Source of the DNA: Microvirga pakistanensis
GTDB lineage: Bacteria > Pseudomonadota > Alphaproteobacteria > Rhizobiales > Beijerinckiaceae
Reading direction: 5' to 3'
Assembly: GCF_004458765.1 (NCBI RefSeq)
Contig: NZ_SPJX01000187.1
Coordinates: 124,001-188,000 of the forward strand
DNA: 64,000 nucleotides
This document shows positions 1-7,979 of the stretch, one piece after another (the stretch's first letter is position 1; each line of letters begins with the position of its first letter). The position numbers and the translations under genes were made by a program. The notes beneath the pieces are model-generated. The model was not told where the DNA came from. It saw only the letters and a list, made by a program, of their open reading frames with translations, and searched no databases.

Positions 1-1302
1 GCGCTCGCGATCCTCAGTTTTATCTCTGCTGGACAAGCGCAGAGCGGGGTCGGTGTCCAACGCCACGACCGTGAGGCCCTGTTTCAGCGCATTCTTGCGA
101 ATCCCGCCGATCTCGATGCGAACTTTCGGTTTGCGGAGATGGCCACTGCGGCGGGTGACTATGAGGCTGCCATCGGCGCTCTTGAGCGCATGATTTTCTA
201 CAATCCCAATCTTCCTCGTGTTCGCCTCGAGCTTGGCATTCTCTACTTCCGTCTGGGCTCCTATGCGATGGCACGGTCCTACTTCGAGTCGGCTGTTGCC
301 GGTCCCGATGTCCCATCGGAGGTGACGCTGCGGGTTGACGCGTTCCTGGCGGAGATCGACCGCAGGCTCAGGACGGTGCAATGGTCCGGGTTCGCGCAGG
401 TCGGTCTGCGGCACCAAACCAACGCAAGCGCCGGACCCAGTAATCCGCTCGTTCGCGCGTTGGGCCAAGATGCCATTCTTGACCGACGTTTTGTTCAGCG
501 CCCTGATTGGAATGCCTTTGCGCAGGGCGCCGTACGTCACATCTATGATTTCGAAAACCAACGTGGCGATGTGTGGGAAACGCTCTTCTCCACCTACCAT
601 GCCCGGCAGTTCACCATCGAGCGCCTCAATACCAATATTGTTGATCTCCAAACTGGGCCACGATTGGCCCTTGCGCCCGACAGCCTCCCTGGCGCTTATG
701 TGCGTCCTTACCTGCTCGGCAGCTTCGTCTGGCTCGGTGACGCCCCCTATCTTGGCAGCATCGGAGCCGGGGTTGGTCTCGGCAGCACCATCGGCCTGGT
801 GCAGGTTGAGCCCTTCGTCGAAGTCCGCCGGCGCGAGTTCCGCAACTCCCCCACCTACAGGACGGCCGATGAACAGAGCGGTACCGTCTGGTCCGCCGGT
901 GCTGTGTTAGGGAGTCCGCTTTATGGCCCTCTGCGATGGCAGGGTCGCATTGCGGTCTCCTCGAATGACACCAGCGACAGGTACGGCTACTATGGCTACG
1001 GGCAGGTCGCGGCCGATGTCGCCTTCCCGGTTGATTTCGCGGGCCCGTGGGGCAACGGACCATGGACGTTCGTGCCATACATCGGCTTCTCGCAATTCCG
1101 GTATGATGAGCCCAACCAGATCATCGATCCGTCGGTGAAGAGGTACGACCGCGAATGGCGGGTCGGCGCCGGATTGGATATGCCCGTCTACCAGAACATC
1201 GGCTTGGGTGTGCAGGTTACTTACAGCACGGTGGCCTCCAATCTTCCCAACTTTCGCACGCGCAATTTTGCGATCTCGTTCGGACCGACCCTGCGGTTTT
1301 GA
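1..1302 (+). CDS. Slam-like TPR / outer-membrane beta-barrel protein (5' partial)
   Basis: The frame is already open at base 1 and shows the end of a signal peptide (AILSFISAGQAQ, about residues 3-14), so the start lies upstream of the window. Visible length is 433 residues. Residues 30-120 are helical TPR-like repeats (ATAAGDYEAAIGALERM, then LGILYFRLGSYAMARSYFES). From about 125 onward there are alternating aromatic/polar strands, and the protein ends in FGPTLRF, a terminal phenylalanine typical of outer-membrane barrels. An N-terminal TPR followed by a C-terminal barrel is the architecture of the surface lipoprotein assembly modulator (Slam, DUF560) family, which moves barrel-bearing proteins across the outer membrane. 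It lies 7 bp before the FecR-domain gene, a plausible client. Family assignment is inferred from architecture; a generic TPR-barrel protein is the alternative. Confidence 0.72.
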   Translation, partial: ALAILSFISAGQAQSGVGVQRHDREALFQRILANPADLDANFRFAEMATAAGDYEAAIGALERMIFYNPNLPRVRLELGILYFRLGSYAMARSYFESAVAGPDVPSEVTLRVDAFLAEIDRRLRTVQWSGFAQVGLRHQTNASAGPSNPLVRALGQDAILDRRFVQRPDWNAFAQGAVRHIYDFENQRGDVWETLFSTYHARQFTIERLNTNIVDLQTGPRLALAPDSLPGAYVRPYLLGSFVWLGDAPYLGSIGAGVGLGSTIGLVQVEPFVEVRRREFRNSPTYRTADEQSGTVWSAGAVLGSPLYGPLRWQGRIAVSSNDTSDRYGYYGYGQVAADVAFPVDFAGPWGNGPWTFVPYIGFSQFRYDEPNQIIDPSVKRYDREWRVGAGLDMPVYQNIGLGVQVTYSTVASNLPNFRTRNFAISFGPTLRF

Positions 1303-1309
1303 GGCTTTC

Positions 1310-3673
1310 ATGGCACGCTCCCATACGCTTCTCCCGTTTTCTGTGGCCGCCGCACTCGCCCTTGGAGTGTCGCACGCGCAAGCGGAGACCGTCGGCACGG
1401 CCGGGGCCGTCAACCCGACATCGGTTGGGGTCGCCCCGGCCGGGCCAACCCGGGTCATCGAAATCGGCGCTCAGGTGGTGCACCGCGAGCGTATCCGCAC
1501 GAGCGACAAGGGTTCTGTTCAGTTGGTGTTTGTCGATAAGACATCCCTCAACATTGGGCCGAACAGCGACCTGATCATCGATGAATTCGTCTATGATCCC
1601 AGATCCAGCACCGGGAGAATGGCCGCGACGCTCACGAAAGGGGCGCTGCGCTTTGTCGGCGGCGGAACCAGTCACACGGGGGGCGCCACGGTGGTGACGC
1701 CGGCCGCTACCATTGGTATTCGAGGCGGTGTTGCATCGATCGCGCACGGGAGGGAGACGGGGACGCTGGCCGTCAATCATTTTGGAACGACGACCGTTGC
1801 GACCTCTGCCGGAACGCAGGTGATCCGACGTCCCGATTTCGCGGTGACGGTGAAACCGAATGGCGAGGCGCTTGCGCCTGTCCGGGTGAAAGCGGGTGAT
1901 CTTGCCGGTCTGACCCGTCAGCTCACGAGTGCGCCTGGACAATCCGGAGGGGCGCTCCAGCGGCCGACCGATGGTCAGGCTGTGCGGCTCGGTCTTGGCG
2001 CAACGACGGCCGCTCTCCAGCCTCCGTCAACGACGAGTGTTCAGGGGCAAACAACAGCGTCATCGGCTGTTCGGCCAAGTCCCGCCGCTCAGGTCGTCCA
2101 GCAGGCCCAGGTCAGCCAGATCGTGCAGCAAGGGTCGCAGGTCCAGGCGACGCAGACCTTGGTTCAGAGCCAGCCACCCCGGCCGCCGGTCCAGCCGGAG
2201 CCACCCCCGCCATCTCCTCCGGTGCCGCCCAGTCGGTTCTACGCTCTTGATATGTCCATTGATCCAAGCCTTGGATCAGGAGCGCCTTATCTCCCGGCAG
2301 GCTTTGCCGCACCCGGAACCTTCTATAATTCGCCCATTCTGGGCTATGGCCTGGGCGGCCGCAATGCGGATGGAACACCCAACCGATTTTCCCGCTTCAT
2401 GCAGGCCGGCCTGAATATCACGGGTCAGGGTGCCTCACAGGTCTCGACGATTTATGTCATGACGGGCTCTGCTGACAGTACCAGCTTCGACCGCTTCGAT
2501 GGTGGATTCACCGCGACCACCCGACGCGAATCCACTGTCTCGGCTGGCCGCGCGAATGGGAATGTCACCGGTCTTGGGTCAAACGTTACGTTTGATGCGG
2601 ATTACACACCGATTGCCGTTCGAGCCAACCAGGATTCTTATGACGATGCGACAGGCCGTCCTGTTCCGCAGACCGCCTTCTACTTTCCGGGGGGCGGCGT
2701 TCCCGGTACCGAGTATACCTACCGCCAAACGGCTACCCATGCAGAGCTGCCAAGCGGGCTTGGCACCAATCACCCGGAGACCGCTCTGACTGGATATGGT
2801 GCAGGGCTGATGCGAACCTTCTCCCGCAATACCAATGCCTCGATCGGCCCATCGTTTCAGTTCCTGGGCGGGCTCGGCATCGTTCTCCGGCGTGATGATC
2901 GCTTCGGGGCCCAGATGGTCGGCGGGAATGTGGGACCGTCCGGTGAAGTCCCCGGTGCGGTCGACACAGCCCACTTGCAATTTGGCTACCAGGGTTCCGG
3001 AACCATCGGCAGCCGCGGGGTCTACATCGACTACGACAATTTTGCCGGGCGGGAGAGCCGCACAAGGGGACTTGTCCCGCTGTCGACGGTGAATGAGCAG
3101 GCCGTGAGTGGGCACAGGTCCTTGTTTGTCACGGCGCAAACGGTTAACGCACGGGCGTCATTTCCGGGGGTGAACTTCTGTCAATGCGAGTACACGCGGT
3201 GGGGCTTCTGGTCCTCAGAAACCAATCGTGGTGTCTCAGGCGATGTCCTCCAGGATATTCTCCACTTGGGCACATGGGTTGCCGGTCGGCCGACTGATGC
3301 GGTCAGCATGCCGGTGACCGGAAGTGCAACATACAACGGCCATGTCATCGCATCGATCAAGTCGGGCGGGAGTGAGTATGTGGCAGCCGGGAATATGGGC
3401 ACCGCTGTGAATTTTGGCACCCGGACGGGGTCCGTCAGCATCTCCAATCTGGATGGTCGCAATTACAGCGGTGGCATCGCCCTCAACAGCAACGCGTTTG
3501 GCGGCACGCTCAATGGCACTGGCGCGGGGGGAGTGACGATGAACGTTGTGGGCCAGTTTTACAACGGGCCGCGAGGGCCGGCGCGTGAGATCGGCGGGAG
3601 CGTCTTGATCAACGGGGGCACGGCCTATCAGGGGATTGGGACCTTTGCGGGGGCCGGGACATTCGCCCGATAG
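1310..3673 (+). CDS. secreted FecR-domain protein with TbpB-like C-terminal barrel (candidate Slam client)
   Basis: This is a 787-residue protein if started at the ATG at 1310, which is followed at once by a signal peptide (PFSVAAALALGVSHAQA). Earlier in-frame starts would overlap the upstream gene. Residues 45-160 form a FecR-type domain (GAQVVHRERIRTSDKGSVQ, then LNIGPNSDLIIDEFVYDP). A Gln/Pro-rich linker covers roughly 270-345, and a long beta-rich Gly/Asn/Thr region follows. The last 60 residues carry a GQFY...AREIGGS-type signature resembling the small C-terminal barrel of transferrin-binding-protein-like Slam substrates. There is no lipobox, so it would be released rather than lipid-anchored. 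It is tightly linked to the barrel gene upstream. The FecR call is strong; the barrel and export route are inferred. Confidence 0.75.
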   Translation: MARSHTLLPFSVAAALALGVSHAQAETVGTAGAVNPTSVGVAPAGPTRVIEIGAQVVHRERIRTSDKGSVQLVFVDKTSLNIGPNSDLIIDEFVYDPRSSTGRMAATLTKGALRFVGGGTSHTGGATVVTPAATIGIRGGVASIAHGRETGTLAVNHFGTTTVATSAGTQVIRRPDFAVTVKPNGEALAPVRVKAGDLAGLTRQLTSAPGQSGGALQRPTDGQAVRLGLGATTAALQPPSTTSVQGQTTASSAVRPSPAAQVVQQAQVSQIVQQGSQVQATQTLVQSQPPRPPVQPEPPPPSPPVPPSRFYALDMSIDPSLGSGAPYLPAGFAAPGTFYNSPILGYGLGGRNADGTPNRFSRFMQAGLNITGQGASQVSTIYVMTGSADSTSFDRFDGGFTATTRRESTVSAGRANGNVTGLGSNVTFDADYTPIAVRANQDSYDDATGRPVPQTAFYFPGGGVPGTEYTYRQTATHAELPSGLGTNHPETALTGYGAGLMRTFSRNTNASIGPSFQFLGGLGIVLRRDDRFGAQMVGGNVGPSGEVPGAVDTAHLQFGYQGSGTIGSRGVYIDYDNFAGRESRTRGLVPLSTVNEQAVSGHRSLFVTAQTVNARASFPGVNFCQCEYTRWGFWSSETNRGVSGDVLQDILHLGTWVAGRPTDAVSMPVTGSATYNGHVIASIKSGGSEYVAAGNMGTAVNFGTRTGSVSISNLDGRNYSGGIALNSNAFGGTLNGTGAGGVTMNVVGQFYNGPRGPAREIGGSVLINGGTAYQGIGTFAGAGTFAR

Positions 3674-3702
3674 GAGATTGTGCTGGACTTCTCACACTTC
3701 CC

Positions 3703-3831
3703 GGGTTCGGCAGCAAACGCCACCTGAACTGCGGCTACGGTCATGGCGCGTCGGTGCTGGAGGTCGTGGACGTGGTCAAACGGGTGTCCAGGGTCGATTT
3801 CAAGGTTGAATGCAAGGTAAACACTCCGTAG
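3703..3831 (+). pseudogene. galE: galE (UDP-glucose 4-epimerase) C-terminal remnant
   Basis: The reading frame through 3703-3831 gives HLNCGYGHGASVLEVVDVV followed by KRVSRVDFKVE. This matches the conserved LNCGYG(H/R)G.SV..V...V block in the C-terminal part of bacterial GalE. No start or N-terminal Rossmann domain precedes it, and the frame stops at 3829-3831, so only about 40 codons of a roughly 330-codon gene survive. It sits directly after the FecR gene and before a degenerate tRNA, which suggests a recombination scar. Confidence 0.62.
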
Positions 3832-3965
3832 CGGACGCAGGGCGGTTTCGTACTGCGGGTTCTGGCGAATTACGCGGCTTTCTTTTCCGCGTGCCCAAAG
3901 AGCGGTCTGTTGGAATGGACGCTGATTGGTCCCGGTGCGCTGTAACAGACGTGCCGCCAGGATGA

Positions 3966-4054
3966 TGGTGGGGAGGGTTAGGACTCGAACCTACGTAGGC
4001 TTGAAAAGCCAGCGGATTTACCATCCACCCCCTTTGCCGCTCGGGCACCTCCCC
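3966..4054 (-). tRNA. degenerate tRNA-Tyr (GTA), probably a pseudo-tRNA
   Basis: On the minus strand the acceptor strands GGGGAGG (4048-4054) and CCTCCCC (3970-3976) pair perfectly. They are followed by a discriminator A and an encoded CCA ending at 3966. A class II (long variable arm) layout and the anticodon loop TGGTAAA indicate anticodon GUA, tyrosine. Three defects stand out. Position 33 of the anticodon loop is G instead of the near-universal U. The T-stem 3' side has one extra base. The D-loop is one base short compared with the usual tRNA-Tyr. It is therefore more likely a decayed copy, perhaps left by an integrating element, than the working tRNA. Confidence 0.6.
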
Positions 4055-4653
4055 AAGATCGCACCTTGACTATAGACGAGGCGTGGCAACGGTGGCTGGA
4101 TCTTTCGAAGTGCGACGTATCTCTTCCTGGCTAGGAGCAGGGCTGACACGCAGAAGCTTCAGGGACGCGTTGCCCAGGACCTTCATTGGTGGAGTAAAGA
4201 GTACCCGCGGTGTTATCGGTAGTAACGTGAGAGCCGCATCTGACTAGTCGCAATCGTCATAGTGCCAGCTAAAGCTCAGGGCATGGTCTATCTGTTGGCC
4301 CAGCCAGCCTCTTGCCAAGAAGCTGCCGAACAGCCGTTTGACTGAAACCAGGGGGATACCTGCTAGCTTCGCACTCGATTGAAGCAAGTGGGTCATGGCG
4401 AGACCTCTGTCGATGATATCCCCAGCCGTTTCAGCCTCTGCCGAGAGAGCTGAACTTGCAAACGAGCCTTTGAGCTACTCCGGATGACGACCCATTCAGA
4501 GTCGCCGAAGACGCTTGTGCCCGCCGGAGAGCGCCTTAGGTGGTTCTCGACAGGCGAGCATCATCGGTTTCGCTGCTCTGAATACGCTCCGAACACTTCA
4601 AAACCCGTTTAAACCGCGTTCCGCGAAATCTACTCGTGAAAGCAAGTAAAAAC

Positions 4654-4692
4654 GCCCTAACCGAGGGGGCGCTGCCGACCTCCGGCTAGGGC
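4654..4692 (-). terminator. candidate intrinsic terminator on the minus strand
   Basis: An imperfect inverted repeat pairs GCCCTAACCGAGG (4654-4666) with CCTCCGGCTAGGGC (4679-4692). On the minus strand the stem is followed by gTTTTTactt, so it would terminate leftward transcription. No minus-strand protein gene lies immediately upstream of it (4693-5113), which makes it an orphan terminator. Confidence 0.45.
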
Positions 4693-4796
4693 CTGTTAGC
4701 ACTTGAGGTCATTGCGCCCAACGGCAGCTAACGCCAAGTCTAAATATATCCGAGCTTGGTAAGGATATAGCCGTAGATCGGCACCATCGGCGCTAG

Positions 4797-4988
4797 ATGG
4801 CCGGCGATGGCAATCACACCTTCTGTGAAGGTCTCGTATTTCAATCCCGAGCTGGAAGCGGCTTGAGGCGATTAGCTGCCCAAGAACTCAGGGACATGGC
4901 TCGGTCGACTGGTTGGGCCGCTCTGTCTGAGCGAGCATCCAAGCTCGAGGCGGAAGCTAATGAAATCGCCCCGCGGCGGACATTCTAG
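4797..4988 (+). CDS. small hypothetical protein (63 aa), doubtful
   Basis: An ATG-started frame encodes a short Arg/Glu/Ala-rich, probably helical peptide (RLAAQELRDMARSTGWAAL, then SERASKLEAEANEIAPRR). The composition resembles the small helical proteins common in Rhizobiales, but the first 20 residues look non-native. There is no clear ribosome-binding site. It may be the 3' end of a decayed gene rather than a working one. Confidence 0.25.
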   Translation: MAGDGNHTFCEGLVFQSRAGSGLRRLAAQELRDMARSTGWAALSERASKLEAEANEIAPRRTF

Positions 4989-5113
4989 GATAGGCCGCAC
5001 AAGAATCTGTCAGAACCGCCAAGAACGAAGGTTTAACCCAACATGCAAATAAAAGAGGTTTAGTTTCTATTCAGGATTGTGTGGGAACAGTAAGATATGT
5101 TTGGAGTCTAAAC

Positions 5114-6325
5114 ATGGCATCGAAGAACTACAAGAGGGAAAATCTCGTTATTCGAGATAACCCTGTCGATTTCGTCTCAATTCCTGGGATCGTAGGCAAC
5201 GCGACCGATAAATCGTTCATCGAGACTTGGAACGAATACACCGGGATGACGTCGGACCATCGGATCACTTGTACGATCGACGGGAGACACCGCGTAAGCC
5301 AAACCACATACACGCACAACTTCGTACCACGGGCCAAGTTGGTAACACAGTTCCAGGTAGTCTTCACTTCGCCAGAAGGCATGAAGTCGATGATTTGCTT
5401 TGAGAACGGATTTCTTGCTGGTGACGAGGTCATGCTGACGTTTGCAAATCGTGATGCGACCGAAAATCCAATTGCGGTCTGTAACGTCACCCGTGGAATT
5501 ATCTATGAAGCTAGCCGCTCACGGGAAAAGGTCCCCCATTACACCGGAATAAATTGGGCCGAGCGGATTGGTGAGCGTAATGCCGATCATTTGCCCGTCT
5601 TGTCTCTAGCTGGGATCGCCTTGGTATTCTGGGCCCTTCGATACTTTAGGCTGCTCAGCTTTGATGACGCTTTGGGCCTTGGGTTGATCTCAGGGGGTAT
5701 CGTCCTCGCGATTTGGTGGCTGTTCATTGCATTCTACAGGCAAGGGGAGAGGAAGTTCGCTCAGTCGATCATTGCACATGCCATGACCTTCTCCGATACG
5801 GGGTATGTCCCTCAGGCGCCTGATCCCACCGGTAAGGAAGCCGAGAAGCCAAGAAAAAGCCTTGGCCTGACCGCTGCGGGTTCTCCACTCGACATGTACG
5901 TGAGCGATCCGAAACCCTTCTGGATGAAGGTCGCCGGTCTTTTAGGAGCCGAAGCAATCCCTCCTTACAAGTCCAGAGAATGGCAGATTGCCTATCGAGA
6001 CGGGAAGATCAGGGTTGAGCCCTCCAAGACCTTCGATATGTCAAAGGTGATGTACTACGAGCAGCGGCTATTCACGCCGGACGAGATCAAGCAGATCAGC
6101 CTCGCCAATTCCAAGGCAGCAAACTCTCTTCCTCCTGAAGAGAAAAAGTGGCGTATCAGGTGGGGCAAGGCAAAGGATGACTATCACAACAAGTCGACTG
6201 CACCGGTGCTGCCTGAGGAACTACTCAAGCGGGTCCAAGCGGCGATCAAGCTGTCCGCCGAGCGGAAATCTCGCGAGGAAGAACATGCCCGCGGGCAAGC
6301 TGAAAGGAGCGGGACGGCCGCGTAA
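5114..6325 (+). CDS. hypothetical membrane protein, two TM segments
   Basis: This is a 403-residue protein if started at the ATG at 5114, which has GGAG about 7 bases upstream. A GTG 11 codons earlier is possible but lacks a better site. Residues 1-160 are a soluble, beta-rich domain. Two hydrophobic helices follow (LPVLSLAGIALVFWALRYF and LGLGLISGGIVLAIWWLFI, about 165-215), then a charged 180-residue cytosolic-looking tail ending in a Lys/Glu/Arg-rich helix. I do not recognise the family. It stands alone on the plus strand, with two unknown minus-strand genes beyond it that converge on its 3' end. Confidence 0.7.
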   Translation: MASKNYKRENLVIRDNPVDFVSIPGIVGNATDKSFIETWNEYTGMTSDHRITCTIDGRHRVSQTTYTHNFVPRAKLVTQFQVVFTSPEGMKSMICFENGFLAGDEVMLTFANRDATENPIAVCNVTRGIIYEASRSREKVPHYTGINWAERIGERNADHLPVLSLAGIALVFWALRYFRLLSFDDALGLGLISGGIVLAIWWLFIAFYRQGERKFAQSIIAHAMTFSDTGYVPQAPDPTGKEAEKPRKSLGLTAAGSPLDMYVSDPKPFWMKVAGLLGAEAIPPYKSREWQIAYRDGKIRVEPSKTFDMSKVMYYEQRLFTPDEIKQISLANSKAANSLPPEEKKWRIRWGKAKDDYHNKSTAPVLPEELLKRVQAAIKLSAERKSREEEHARGQAERSGTAA

Positions 6326-6379
6326 GGACGGATCCAAACTACTCCTGAGAACTGCCGATGCACGATTTCATGCTCCCTA

Positions 6380-6784
6380 TCAGCCTTGGCCTCCTGTGAC
6401 GCTCGCCGTCATGAATGACGGGGCTTCTCGGGCGTGCAGCATTATTAACCTCGTGTAATAGCGCAGCCACATGGTCGGGCCATTCCGTAACAGGAACCAG
6501 TCAAGGACGACCCATGCGATTATCAGCATGGTGATCGTAGCGACCACGGCACCCCAGCGCGGAAGGAACGCAAAAGCAGCCGAGATCGGGAACATCAGGA
6601 CAAGCCCCATGATCGTGATTGTCAGACAGAAGTTGAAAACGGGATAGTCCCGATTTCCGATGGCGTGAAAGAGAAAGTGGATGCCTCCGAGGACAGCAGC
6701 AACGATCAGTAGGCGGAAGCCTACTTCGGGGGCGTTGTTCGGTGGCCGATAGATAACAAACACGATGGAGGTTCCTGAAGGCAT
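6380..6784 (-). CDS. hypothetical small integral membrane protein
   Basis: The gene encodes 134 residues with three or four hydrophobic segments (FRLLIVAAVLGGIHFLFHA, FNFCLTITIMGLVLMFPIS, VVATITMLIIAWVVLDWFLL). The ATG at 6782-6784 is preceded on the minus strand by AAGG five bases upstream, which supports the start. No catalytic motif is visible and I do not recognise the family. It converges with the 5114 gene and is read in the same direction as the secreted protein gene at 6907, with about 120 bp between them. Confidence 0.6.
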   Translation of the reverse strand: MPSGTSIVFVIYRPPNNAPEVGFRLLIVAAVLGGIHFLFHAIGNRDYPVFNFCLTITIMGLVLMFPISAAFAFLPRWGAVVATITMLIIAWVVLDWFLLRNGPTMWLRYYTRLIMLHAREAPSFMTASVTGGQG

Positions 6785-6906
6785 AGGAGCCTTGCGATGC
6801 TCACGCGTTCTCCCGGACGCTCACGACACGATTGATGGAGTACCTGAAGACGCAAGTTGCACATAGGTTCTTTACGAGAAATAGCGTACTTCGTTCGTAA
6901 GGGATT

Positions 6907-7845
6907 TCAATAATCTCCTAGTGCTTCGAACCTGAGTACAGAGTGCCGGCTCGCACTCGTCACGTCCTGGACCTCACAGGAATTACGATCTCGCTTGGGC
7001 GCTGGTCCCTTCAGGGTGATCGTCCAAGTGTCGTAGGTTCCCTGAACATGATAGGAGGCGGGCTGGCACCCTTTCTTGAAGACATAGGCTGTTCCTTCCA
7101 CGACACCGCGGACAGCCTCATTAGGCTTCGCCAGATTGCGGAAGGTGCCCTTGAAAAGAAGGGTGCCGGGCGTGACGGTGCCGGCGATCGACTTCTTCGG
7201 GTCTTCGTACCGGATCTCGCCAATCTCGTCGTTAACCCTAACCAGCGATCCGTTGTGGTCGTAGGTCATGCCGCCGAAGATTTCGGGATCAAAGCGCGCG
7301 GGACGTACCGCCCACGCAGATTTGCCTGGGTGGGCGTCCTCACCGCACAGAACCTTCCAGTTCTGGTCAAGGGCGTAGGCATTTGTCGCTCTCGCGACGG
7401 GCTCAATCTCGCCCTTGTCGTCTTGCCACTTGGTGATGTTTTTGTCACCGAAGGCTTCTGCTGGTGTGTAAAGGCCCGCGAATTTGTAGTTGCCGCCGAT
7501 CGCGGGCCGCATCGTGCCGGCGATACAGTCGGCCGAGGCGCGAAAGGGCTGGCCGTACTGCTTCCTCATGTCGGTCATGCAGTCCTTCATGTATGAGTCA
7601 GTCACCTCATGGGCGAGGCCTTCGCACGAGGCTTGCATTTCGGATTCAGGCACAAAGCCTTCGGCGATTGCTTGGGCTGTCCCTTTCCCGGTCAGCTTTT
7701 CAATTTTCACCGTAGGGGCCATGGATGCGAGGAAGAATTCCTCGGCGTAGGCAGGAGCGACGAGCAATGCCGCCGCAATCAATGCGGGCCAGCGCAGGAT
7801 CTTCACTTTGAGGCTCCGGATGATGGTGTTCAGCGATGTTGTCAT
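6907..7845 (-). CDS. hypothetical secreted protein
   Basis: The 312 residues begin with a likely Sec signal (LRWPALIAAALLVAPAYAEE, cleavage near residue 34). The mature part has scattered cysteines (C73, C87, C106, C166 and others) that could form periplasmic disulfides. It has a C-terminal half rich in short beta strands (GTLLFKGTFRNLAKPNEAVR). No enzyme motif is evident and no family is recognised. It is oriented away from the IS5-type element 200 bp to its right. Confidence 0.65.
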   Translation of the reverse strand: MTTSLNTIIRSLKVKILRWPALIAAALLVAPAYAEEFFLASMAPTVKIEKLTGKGTAQAIAEGFVPESEMQASCEGLAHEVTDSYMKDCMTDMRKQYGQPFRASADCIAGTMRPAIGGNYKFAGLYTPAEAFGDKNITKWQDDKGEIEPVARATNAYALDQNWKVLCGEDAHPGKSAWAVRPARFDPEIFGGMTYDHNGSLVRVNDEIGEIRYEDPKKSIAGTVTPGTLLFKGTFRNLAKPNEAVRGVVEGTAYVFKKGCQPASYHVQGTYDTWTITLKGPAPKRDRNSCEVQDVTSASRHSVLRFEALGDY

Positions 7846-7979
7846 GTCTCAATAGTGCCCGTTTGGCAACGCCATTGTTGGTGACATTTCCCCTAGCTGG
7901 GTGGGCACGGACAATCTCCGGACTTCGCCGTCATCCCGGTTTGAGAAATCCCTACTTATCGGACATTGCCACAGGAGAC

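Larger units (their letters stand above)
4055..5113. other. gene-poor interval of about 1.06 kb
   Basis: No recognisable gene occupies this stretch. It contains a possible terminator hairpin at 4654-4692 and a weak 63-codon plus-strand frame at 4797-4988. A 50-codon minus-strand ATG frame at 4244-4396 (MTHLLQSSAKLAGIPL...) has no family I recognise. Together with the galE and tRNA remnants to the left, it looks like decayed sequence at the edge of an accessory segment. Confidence 0.5.

Noticed and set aside
4654..4760. Inverted repeats considered as an integron attC site
   Set aside because: The terminal motifs do not match the RYYYAAC / GTTRRRY core, no integrase is nearby, and a minus-strand T-run explains the hairpin as a terminator.
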